Positions 5,483-10,942 of a DNA stretch of 10,942 nt are shown one piece after another. The position numbers and the translations under genes are program-made. The notes beneath the pieces were generated by a model that made no database searches, was not told the DNA's origin, and saw only the letters and a program-made list of their open reading frames with translations. The stretch spans positions 1 through 10,942 of the forward strand of contig CAZJCK010000090.1 of assembly GCA_964544635.1 (NCBI GenBank), written 5' to 3'. How positions within the stretch are numbered: the first letter of the stretch is position 1; every line of letters starts with the position of its first letter. The DNA is from CAZJCK01 sp964544635 (GTDB lineage: Bacteria > Zixibacteria > MSB-5A5 > GN15 > FEB-12).

Positions 5483-6345
5483 CCACACTGTCGCGACGGA
5501 TCGGTCTGGACCGCCGCCGGTCCGGAATATACCTCGCTGATGTCGATACCGGCGGCGAACGTCTGCTGATCAACGCCCTGCGGCGGGTTGGCGAAAACGA
5601 ACTGACCGGCCAGTCCGACCTCAGCGGCGGTCACATAGCTGTCAGTTTGCCCGACCAACTGGCTCAGGTCAAGGCAGTGTTTGTCGCTGTCGACTCCCGG
5701 TTTCCCGTCAGCGACCAGGTCGCCTTCGAACTGACCCAGTCACTGCTGGAGCCGGCCGACCGGTTCACTTTCGACAGCATCAACTGCGGGATGGGGCGTC
5801 GCCATCTCGGCTTCATCACTCGCACCGAACTGATCGACGAAACCTGTCAGTCGTATCGCCTGCCCGACGCTGTGACGTCCGGTCGGACTCTGTGTGCCCG
5901 GACCCGCGCCCTCGCCCTGGGGCTTGGGTATCTCTACTTCTGCCAAAAAGAAGGGGGAGAGCTGGTGGCACTGGTCGACCTGGCCGGGACCACCGCTTCA
6001 ATTGCCCTTATTCTAGGCGGTGGCGTGGTCGGCGTGGCCTGGCTGCCGATAGGCCGGTTCGACCTCGGCGCCGAATCCGGGCGTGAAAAACTGGCAGTCG
6101 AATTGAAAACACTGATCAACTACAACCTGTCGTCGCTCATGACCGACGGCATCTCGCAGCCCCTCACCGCCCTCCTGGTCGGCGGCGACAATGCCGACAA
6201 CGACGTGAGCACCGCCCTCGATCGCTATTTCTCCGGCCTCGTCCGCCAGCCCCGCCTGCAACTCGAACTGTTCGCGCACGAAAGCACGGTGGCGCGGGGT
6301 GACGGCCACAGGTTCGTGGTAGCGCTGGGACTAACAGTGGAATAA
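5479..6345 (+). CDS. PilM-like actin-fold protein (type IV pilus assembly type)
   Basis: A 288-residue soluble protein resembling PilM, the actin/FtsA-fold ATPase on the cytoplasmic side of type IV pilus and related secretion machines (about 350 residues in typical members). N-terminal RIGLDRRRSGIYLADVD (7-23) aligns with the phosphate-1 strand-turn-strand, but the usual DxGS turn is Asp-Arg-Arg-Arg. The phosphate-2 block ALVDLAGTTASIAL (164-177) keeps Asp and Thr-Thr and is followed by VAWLPIGRFDL (186-196), like the RxIPIGG segment. ALLVGGDNAD (231-240) matches the adenosine motif. ATP binding may therefore be weak. It overlaps the HhH gene start-to-stop, which supports a pilus or competence link, yet no pilN/pilO follows; coaD does. 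It could also be a divergent member of another actin-like group. Confidence 0.65.
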   Translation: MTTLSRRIGLDRRRSGIYLADVDTGGERLLINALRRVGENELTGQSDLSGGHIAVSLPDQLAQVKAVFVAVDSRFPVSDQVAFELTQSLLEPADRFTFDSINCGMGRRHLGFITRTELIDETCQSYRLPDAVTSGRTLCARTRALALGLGYLYFCQKEGGELVALVDLAGTTASIALILGGGVVGVAWLPIGRFDLGAESGREKLAVELKTLINYNLSSLMTDGISQPLTALLVGGDNADNDVSTALDRYFSGLVRQPRLQLELFAHESTVARGDGHRFVVALGLTVE

Positions 6346-6349
6346 CGGC

Positions 6350-6378
6350 TTGAAGCGGCCGGGCTATTCATATATCTT
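6350..6378 (+). promoter_or_regulatory. Putative coaD promoter
   Basis: TTGAAG (6350-6355), a 17-base spacer and TATCTT (6373-6378), starting five bases after the PilM-like stop. The overlapping TATATC (6371-6376) is an alternative -10 with a 15-base spacer. The leader to ATG 6419 would be about 34 bases. Confidence 0.4.
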
Positions 6379-6418
6379 GCGCTCCTGTTAACGGTTAGCA
6401 CATAGCGAAAGAACTACG

Positions 6419-6937
6419 ATGAGCGATGCAGACAGACATCAACGCCGCCGGGCCCTCTATCCCGGAACCTTCGACCCGGTGACCAACGGCCACGTTTCTC
6501 TGATAGATCGAGCCGCCAAACTGTTCGATGAAGTGGTGGTGGCAGTCGCGACTGCCGCCGGTAAGTCGCCGCTGTTTACGGTCGACGAACGGGTTGAACT
6601 GATGCGGGCCTCACTCGAAGAAAAAGAACTCGACGGCAGCATCACGATCATCTCCTTCGACGGCCTGTTGGCCAGGCTCGCAATCGAACAGAATGTCAGC
6701 GCCATCATTCGCGGCCTTCGTGCCGTATCCGACTTTGAGTACGAATTCCAGATGGCCTTAATGAATCGCAAGCTGGCCAGGCAGGTCGAAACCGTCTTCC
6801 TCATGCCCGCCCTGTCGTGGGTCTACCTGTCGTCGACCATCGTCAAGGATGTCGCTCGCAACGGCGGCGATGTCAGCGATGTCGTACCGGAATGTGTCGC
6901 CACCGCCATGCACAAGCGGCTGGGCCAACCTGAGTAG
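6419..6937 (+). CDS. coaD: Phosphopantetheine adenylyltransferase
   Basis: CoaD transfers AMP from ATP to 4'-phosphopantetheine, the fourth step of coenzyme A synthesis, in the cytoplasm. The 172-residue protein carries the nucleotidyltransferase signature YPGTFDPVTNGHVSLI (14-29, with the (T/H)xGH motif as TNGH, His25), IIRGLRAVSDFEYEFQMALMN (94-114) and SSTIVKDVARNGGDVSDVVP near the C-terminus, the SSS/TxVK block of the family. It is slightly longer than E. coli CoaD (159), mainly by about nine polar N-terminal residues. ATG 6419 is the only sensible start, although the ribosome binding site is weak. lysS follows after 24 bases, so the two are likely co-transcribed. Confidence 0.97.
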   Translation: MSDADRHQRRRALYPGTFDPVTNGHVSLIDRAAKLFDEVVVAVATAAGKSPLFTVDERVELMRASLEEKELDGSITIISFDGLLARLAIEQNVSAIIRGLRAVSDFEYEFQMALMNRKLARQVETVFLMPALSWVYLSSTIVKDVARNGGDVSDVVPECVATAMHKRLGQPE

Positions 6938-6961
6938 CACGTTACACTGGAGAGAAATAGT

Positions 6962-8542
6962 ATGAGCCGCAAGCCTGAAGATACCAACAAGCAACAAACG
7001 GAGCAGTCGCCCGAAGCCGACATCCCCCTGGCCGAACTGATCCGCATCCGGCGCTACAAAGCCCGCGCGTTCGAACAAGCGGGTGGCAACCCCTACCCCT
7101 ATCGATACGAACGGACCTGCCTGATCGAGGCGGTCTTAAAAGACTTTGAGAAGCTCGAAGAAAAGCAGCGCGCCTTACGCCTTGCCGGCCGCATCATGCT
7201 CAAGCGCAAGATGGGGAAGTCGATCTTCGCCAATATCCAGGACATGTCGGGCGATATCCAAGTGTATGCCAAGCTCGACAATGTCGGCGAGGACAACTTC
7301 AAGCTGTTCGACTCCCTCGACCTCGGCGATATCATCGGTTGCGAGGGCCCGGTCTTCGTTACCCGCAGCGGCGAACGTACCCTGAAAATCGAGTCGTTTG
7401 AGCTGCTCAGCAAGGCGCTTCATCCGCTGCCCGACAAGCACTCCGGCCTGACCGACAAGGAGCAGCGCTACCGCCGGCGATACGTCGACCTGATCGTCAA
7501 CCCGGAAGTGCGCGACGTTTTCGTGCAGCGCTCAAAGATCATCCAGGCGGTACGCGAGTTTCTCAACAGCCAGGACTTTCTTGAAGTCGAAACACCCATT
7601 CTCCAGCCGCTCTACGGCGGCGCCATGGCGAGACCGTTCAAGACTCACCACAACACCCTCGACGTGCCCATGTACCTGCGCATCGCCGACGAACTCTATC
7701 TCAAGCGACTGATCGTCGGCGGCTACGCCCGGGTATGGGAGCTGTGTAAGGATTTCCGCAACGAGGGTATGGATCGCCTGCACAACCCCGAGTTTACCAT
7801 GGTCGAGCTGTACTGGGCCTACGCCGACTACCGCGACATGGCGGCGCTCTACGAAGAACTGCTGCGCTTTGTTGTCTGCCAGGTGCACGACAAGTACAAG
7901 ATTACCTACGGCGACCATGAGATCGACTTCGAACCGCGCTTCGCCTGGATCACCATGCTCGGGAGTATTAAAGATGTCACCGGTGTCGACCTGTCTGGGC
8001 TGTCTTACGAAGATGCCCTGATAGAAGCGAAGAAGCTCGGTGTCGAGGGCGACAGTTTGATCAACTGGGGTAAAGTGATCGAAGCGGTCTGGGAGGCGAA
8101 AGTCGAACCGACCCTGGTGCAGCCGACCTTCGTGGCCGATTTCCCGGTCGAAATCTCGCCGCTGGCCAAGAAACATCGCGACAACCCGCGCCTCACCGAA
8201 CGGTTCGAGCTGTTTGTCGCCGGGCAGGAATGCGGCAACGCTTTCAGCGAGCTGAACGATCCGCTCGACCAGTTGCAGCGATTCCTGCAGCAGGGTAAAG
8301 CGATCGCCGCCGGCGACGAAGAGGCGCAACCGCTCGACGACGATTTCATCACGGCGCTCGCCTACGGCATGCCGCCAACCGCCGGGCTTGGCTTCGGTAT
8401 CGACCGCCTCGTCATGCTCCTCACCAACCAGCACTCGATTCGCGATGTCATCTTCTTCCCGCAGATGAAGGACACCAGGGAAGGCACCGTGCCGGTTTCG
8501 AAGATCCTCTCGCAGTTGCTCGAGGATGAAGGCAAGGCCTGA
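6962..8542 (+). CDS. lysS: Lysyl-tRNA synthetase, class II
   Basis: LysS charges tRNA-Lys with lysine. The 526 residues comprise an N-terminal extension, an OB-fold anticodon-binding domain (about 70-150) and a class II catalytic core (about 170-520). Motif 1 lies around QDFLEVETPIL (204-214), followed by GGAMARPFKTHHNTLD (219-234). Motif 2 is FRNEGMDRLHNPEFTMVE (265-282) and motif 3 is GLGFGIDRLVML (475-486). The lysine-pocket block GQECGNAFSELNDP (421-434) corresponds to the usual GxEIANAYSELNDP with Cys-Gly for Ile-Ala. Length is slightly above E. coli LysS (505), mostly from the N-terminal 20 residues rich in Lys, Gln and Glu. ATG 6962 is preceded by GGAGAG at 6949-6954 with seven bases between. 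The RRM gene follows after nine bases. Confidence 0.98.
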   Translation: MSRKPEDTNKQQTEQSPEADIPLAELIRIRRYKARAFEQAGGNPYPYRYERTCLIEAVLKDFEKLEEKQRALRLAGRIMLKRKMGKSIFANIQDMSGDIQVYAKLDNVGEDNFKLFDSLDLGDIIGCEGPVFVTRSGERTLKIESFELLSKALHPLPDKHSGLTDKEQRYRRRYVDLIVNPEVRDVFVQRSKIIQAVREFLNSQDFLEVETPILQPLYGGAMARPFKTHHNTLDVPMYLRIADELYLKRLIVGGYARVWELCKDFRNEGMDRLHNPEFTMVELYWAYADYRDMAALYEELLRFVVCQVHDKYKITYGDHEIDFEPRFAWITMLGSIKDVTGVDLSGLSYEDALIEAKKLGVEGDSLINWGKVIEAVWEAKVEPTLVQPTFVADFPVEISPLAKKHRDNPRLTERFELFVAGQECGNAFSELNDPLDQLQRFLQQGKAIAAGDEEAQPLDDDFITALAYGMPPTAGLGFGIDRLVMLLTNQHSIRDVIFFPQMKDTREGTVPVSKILSQLLEDEGKA

Positions 8543-8551
8543 TCAGTCGGT

Positions 8552-8863
8552 ATGACCGCAGACAACCAGCGCACACTCTATATCGGCAACCTGCCCGAGG
8601 ATACGTCCGACGAGTCGCTCGCTGCCTTCCTGTCGGAGTATGGGAAGGTGGAGGAGGTCGCGCTGTCGCTGCACGGTAAGACGGGGGAGTTCCAGCGCTT
8701 TGCCTACGTGCGCTTTGCGACTGTGGACGATGCCTCGAAAGTAAAAGATGCCGCCCACGGACGCCTGTTCAACGGCCGGCCGTTGTGGTGTGACTGGTCA
8801 CGGCCGAGCGACGACCGCTGGTCGGCCTGGCTCGATCCCGACTCCGCCCCGGAGTATGAGTAG
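8552..8863 (+). CDS. Small RRM-domain RNA-binding protein
   Basis: A 103-residue protein that is almost entirely one RNA recognition motif. RNP2 is LYIGNL (9-14) and RNP1 is QRFAYVRF (48-55), keeping the aromatic positions of the usual RGFGFVEF. The helix ESLAAFLSEYGKVEEV and the loop GRLFNGRPLW match the fold. In bacteria such single-RRM proteins (cyanobacterial Rbp type and homologues) bind RNA, often with cold- or translation-related roles. The last 25 residues form an unusual tail rich in Trp and acidic residues (WCDWSRPSDDRWSAWLDPD) rather than the glycine-rich tail often seen. It starts nine bases after the lysS stop with no clear ribosome binding site, so it is probably translated by coupling or reinitiation from lysS. 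The gene converges with the minus-strand gene at 8875. Confidence 0.88.
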   Translation: MTADNQRTLYIGNLPEDTSDESLAAFLSEYGKVEEVALSLHGKTGEFQRFAYVRFATVDDASKVKDAAHGRLFNGRPLWCDWSRPSDDRWSAWLDPDSAPEYE

Positions 8864-8874
8864 CCTTGCGCCGG

Positions 8875-9112
8875 TTACAACCAGACTGCCAGGCCGCCGG
8901 TGACGCTGAATGCCACTCCGCTCGCATTGCTGTTGTCATCGATCGGCTGATCCACCGCCAATCCCGATCCGACGCCCCCCCCACAGTCCGGGCACCGGCC
9001 CTTTCGCAGCCGGAGTGTCAACCCACAGCGGATCGTTGTTCTGCGTCATCTTGTCAGTCGTGAGGACGGCGAGCAGAAGGGTCGCCTGTAAGAAGAGCCT
9101 CCCCGAAGTCAT
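8875..9112 (-). pseudogene. Small exported protein, frame broken in a G8 tract
   Basis: Read on the minus strand, ATG at 9112-9110 is preceded by a G-run Shine-Dalgarno (GGGGGGAT) and opens MTSGRLFLQATLLLAVLTT, a signal-peptide-like start. DPLWVDTPAAKGPVPGLWGG then runs to a G8 tract (plus-strand C8 at 8975-8982). In the present frame the peptide continues RRIGIGGGSADR and stops. Removing one G restores a frame that reads VGSGLAVDQPIDDNSNASG and then VAFSVTGGLAVWL to a TAA at 8877-8875, giving 78 residues. The restored C-terminus, ending in alternating hydrophobic residues, and the stop placed 11 bases from the convergent RRM gene both suggest a real coding frame. The break may be a sequencing or assembly miscount, slippage-based phase variation, or true decay. 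I do not recognise the family. It would be exported or membrane-bound. Confidence 0.5.
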
Positions 9113-9122
9113 CTCATCCCCC

Positions 9123-9138
9123 CAATTCTGTGGAATTG
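9123..9138. repeat. Inverted repeat upstream of the minus-strand gene
   Basis: CAATTC, four bases (TGTG), then GAATTG form a perfect 6-bp inverted repeat. On the minus strand it lies just before the G-run ribosome binding site and ATG 9112, so it could be an operator or a leader hairpin. The rest of 9113-9230 shows no gene that I can support. Confidence 0.35.
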
Positions 9139-9232
9139 TTGGCGGACTCGAACCTGCCCTCTCGACGTATCCCTGCGCCGAATTGTTCATCGCCGCCCAA
9201 TCTGTCCGCTTTTCCGACCACGAGAAACATAC

Positions 9233-9238
9233 TATATT
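9233..9238 (+). promoter_or_regulatory. Putative -10 box of fumC
   Basis: TATATT preceded by C, the same CTATATT heptamer as before kdsA and the HhH gene. No convincing -35 is visible at 16-18 bases. Transcription would start near 9245, leaving a leader of about 49 bases. On the opposite strand the overlapping bases 9231-9236 read TATAGT, so the site could also serve the minus-strand gene. Confidence 0.4.
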
Positions 9239-9266
9239 CCCCGGACAATTACTGTATGCAGCATAG

Positions 9267-9290
9267 GCGGCTTTGGCCGCGCAAGGAGGA
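9267..9290 (+). promoter_or_regulatory. fumC leader hairpin and strong ribosome binding site
   Basis: GCGGC (9267-9271) and GCCGC (9276-9280) can form a 5-bp stem with loop TTTG. AAGGAGGA (9283-9290), a near-perfect anti-16S match, follows and sits about four bases from ATG 9294. It fixes that start over the in-frame TTG at 9273, which lies inside the hairpin loop. Confidence 0.65.
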
Positions 9291-9293
9291 GAT

Positions 9294-10685
9294 ATGGACT
9301 ACCGGACAGAAAACGATACCATGGGCGAAATCAAGGTGCCGGTCGACCGGTACTATGGCGCCCAGACCGCCCGTTCCCTTTTGAACTTCGCCATCGGCAC
9401 CGAAACCATGCCCCGCGAGTTGATCCGCGCCATGGGGATCCTGAAGAAGGCGGCGGCCATTGTCAATGTCGAACTCGGCCTGCTGACCAAAGAAAAGGGC
9501 GACCTGATCTCCAAAGCGGCCGACGAAGTGATCGACGGTAAGCTCGACGACCATTTTCCGCTCAAGGTCTGGCAGACCGGCTCCGGAACCCAGTCCAATA
9601 TGAACTCCAACGAAGTAATCGCCAATCGTGCTATCGAAATGGCCGGCGGCGTGATGGGCAGCAAGAAACCGATCCACCCCAACGACGACGTAAACAAGGC
9701 GCAGTCGTCCAACGATACCTTCCCAACTGCCATGCACATTGCCGCCGTCGAGGAGATTCACCGTCGCCTGGTGCCGATGATCACGCAGCTGCGCGATACG
9801 CTGAAGGAGAAGTCGGAGAAGTTTGACGACATCATCAAGATCGGTCGCACCCATCTGATGGATGCCGTCCCGCTCACGCTGGGCCAGGAGTTTTCCGGCT
9901 ATGTACAGCAACTCACCAACGGCCTGGAGCGAATCGACGAAAGCCTGAAGCGGCTGTATCCGCTGGCGCTCGGCGGCACCGCGGTCGGCACCGGTCTCAA
10001 CACCCATCCCGAGTTCGCCGTCAAGTCGGCGCGCAAGATTTCGGAGCTGACCGGGCTGCCGTTTGTCACCGCCCCCAACAAGTTCGAGGCGCTGGCGGCG
10101 CACGACGCCATCGTCGAATTCTCCGGCGTCCTCAAGACAATTGCGTGCAGTCTGATGAAGATCGCCAACGATATCCGCTGGCTGGCCTCGGGGCCGCGCT
10201 GCGGGATCGGCGAAATCAACATCCCGGCCAACGAACCCGGTTCGTCGATCATGCCCGGCAAGGTCAACCCGACCCAGCCCGAAGCGATGACTATGGTCTG
10301 CGCCCAGGTGATCGGCAACGATACCGCGATCAATGTGGGCGGCTCGTCGGGCAACTTCGAGCTGAACGTGTTTAAGCCGGTGATGATCTATAATCTCTTG
10401 CAGTCGATTCGTTTGATTGCCGACGCCTGTGAGATGTTCAACGAACATTGCGCGATTGGTATCGAACCGAACGAACCGAATATCAAGGCGCACCTGACCA
10501 ATTCGCTGATGCTGGTGACGGCGCTGAATCCTGTCATCGGGTATGACAACGCCGCAAAGATCGCGAAGAAGGCGCACGCTGACGGCAGCACGCTCAAAGA
10601 AGCGGCGATGGCGCTTGGTTTGATGACCGAGGAGGAGTTCGACAAAGCGGTGCGCCCCGAGAACATGGTCGGCCCGAAGGGGTAG
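9294..10685 (+). CDS. fumC: Fumarate hydratase, class II
   Basis: FumC interconverts fumarate and malate in the TCA cycle as a homotetramer without an iron-sulfur cluster. From ATG 9294 it has 463 residues, close to the 467 of E. coli FumC. Diagnostic blocks are VWQTGSGTQSNMNSNEV (92-108), PNDDVNKAQSSNDTFPTAMH (129-148), GRTHLMDAVPLTLGQEFSGY (184-203, catalytic His187), and the superfamily signature GSSIMPGKVNPTQPE (316-330), with the catalytic serine loop at Ser317/318. The block GPRCGIGEINIPANEPGSS (300-318) distinguishes fumarase from aspartase and argininosuccinate lyase. The C-terminal domain (about 390-463) is complete. It has its own promoter candidate and a possible terminator directly after it, so it is probably monocistronic. 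Confidence 0.97.
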   Translation: MDYRTENDTMGEIKVPVDRYYGAQTARSLLNFAIGTETMPRELIRAMGILKKAAAIVNVELGLLTKEKGDLISKAADEVIDGKLDDHFPLKVWQTGSGTQSNMNSNEVIANRAIEMAGGVMGSKKPIHPNDDVNKAQSSNDTFPTAMHIAAVEEIHRRLVPMITQLRDTLKEKSEKFDDIIKIGRTHLMDAVPLTLGQEFSGYVQQLTNGLERIDESLKRLYPLALGGTAVGTGLNTHPEFAVKSARKISELTGLPFVTAPNKFEALAAHDAIVEFSGVLKTIACSLMKIANDIRWLASGPRCGIGEINIPANEPGSSIMPGKVNPTQPEAMTMVCAQVIGNDTAINVGGSSGNFELNVFKPVMIYNLLQSIRLIADACEMFNEHCAIGIEPNEPNIKAHLTNSLMLVTALNPVIGYDNAAKIAKKAHADGSTLKEAAMALGLMTEEEFDKAVRPENMVGPKG

Positions 10686-10696
10686 GCTCCCGCGGT

Positions 10697-10718
10697 AGCC
10701 CACCTTTCAGGTGGGTTT
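10697..10718 (+). terminator. Likely fumC terminator hairpin
   Basis: CCCACCT (10699-10705), loop TTC, AGGTGGG (10709-10715) form a perfect 7-bp stem, extendable by a G-U and an A-U pair, followed by TTT. It starts 13 bases after the fumC stop. The short U tract makes it a modest intrinsic terminator; it may equally be the first unit of the palindrome cluster downstream. Confidence 0.55.
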
Positions 10719-10721
10719 GGA

Positions 10722-10931
10722 CGGGACGTCTTTCCCGCGTAGGGCAGCCTCCGCCCTGGGAGGCTGCCGAGCATATTGGTTCTGCGCGATGGGGCAGACG
10801 AGGACGACTGCCGCCTATAGTGGTAATTCGTCATACGTCGCCCCTGCGAACTCAGGGGCCTATTATTCGATGTGCGTGGCACTTATAGCTGAGGCGAGAA
10901 GAGAATAATGGGTCCCCGCCTGCGCGAGGAC
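10722..10931. repeat. Cluster of palindromic hairpins in non-coding DNA
   Basis: After the terminator the remaining bases hold no supportable gene but several inverted repeats. CGGGA/TCCCG is at 10722-10737. A perfect 10-bp stem GGCAGCCTCC/GGAGGCTGCC with a 6-base loop is at 10743-10768. GGCAG/CTGCC is at 10793-10812, and a perfect 7-bp GCCCCTG/CAGGGGC is at 10840-10859. An 8-bp stem with one mismatch, GTCCCCGC/GCGAGGAC, is at 10912-10931. The last resembles the GGTCCCCGCC..GCGGGGACGACG type of extragenic palindrome common in environmental bacterial genomes. I found no second copy inside this window, so the dispersed-repeat status is inferred. Confidence 0.55.
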
Positions 10932-10942
10932 GACGTGGTGGG

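Noticed and set aside
7532..8434. A 300-codon minus-strand open frame inside lysS
   Set aside because: It is a shadow of a highly conserved synthetase gene with no motif of its own.
9128..9160. tRNA-like T-arm on the minus strand (GGTTCGAGTCC followed nearby by CCA)
   Set aside because: The T stem would have two mismatches, the acceptor spacing is one base short, and no matching 5' acceptor strand, D arm or anticodon arm is found upstream. At most it is a chance match or a decayed fragment.
9249..10703. A 484-codon open frame on the minus strand covering all of fumC
   Set aside because: fumC is unmistakable on the plus strand. The antisense translation is rich in Arg, His, Gly and Asp without any family motif, as expected from GC-rich codon bias.
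10711..10908. A 65-codon plus-strand open frame after fumC
   Set aside because: It runs through several hairpins, has no ribosome binding site and shows no protein-like composition; the DNA is better explained as palindromic repeats.
1..10942. CRISPR arrays, transposase genes, prophage or defence genes
   Set aside because: No regularly spaced direct repeats, transposase motifs or phage and defence domains were seen in any frame.

Overview
The window is a GC-rich stretch of a diderm bacterial chromosome, probably a metagenome scaffold because it contains a run of exactly 100 N. Genes for Kdo synthesis (kdsA, kdsC, kdsD), a lipid A type acyltransferase and LptC show an outer membrane with lipopolysaccharide. 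The Cys-type (metal-dependent) KdsA, the two-domain small operons and GC-rich palindromic repeats would suit a non-proteobacterial lineage such as the FCB/Zixibacteria-like groups. That placement is an inference and is not proved by the sequence. All genes but one are on the plus strand.

Layout. 1-351: the tail of a DUF4430 lipoprotein gene, cut by the window edge. 394-4361: an LPS cluster, kdsA-kdsC-kdsD with 4-base stop/start overlaps, then the N gap (2700-2799), then an lpxL/htrB-like acyltransferase and lptC. A start codon overlaps the kdsD stop just before the gap, so a gene, possibly kdsB, may be hidden there. 4407-5041: a new promoter region with a 12-bp palindrome and a small protein that looks like a decayed MobA-type nucleotidyltransferase. 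5105-6345: a two-gene unit of a membrane-anchored helix-hairpin-helix (ComEA-like) protein and a PilM-like actin-fold protein, suggesting a type IV pilus or competence link. 6419-8863: coaD, lysS and a small RRM RNA-binding protein, closely packed. 8875-9112, minus strand: a small exported protein gene broken by one extra base in a G8 tract. 9294-10685: fumC with a strong ribosome binding site. 10686-10942: no gene, but at least five hairpins that look like a terminator followed by interspersed palindromic repeats.

How the genes work together. KdsD makes arabinose 5-phosphate, KdsA condenses it with PEP to Kdo 8-phosphate, and KdsC removes the phosphate. The acyltransferase finishes lipid A, and LptC helps carry LPS across the periplasm. 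The rest is housekeeping (CoA synthesis, lysyl-tRNA, the fumarase step of the TCA cycle) plus the HhH/PilM pair.

I did not find a clearly new multi-gene system. The best leads are the G8-frameshifted minus-strand gene, the divergent HhH/PilM pair, the MobA-like relic and the hairpin cluster at the 3' end.
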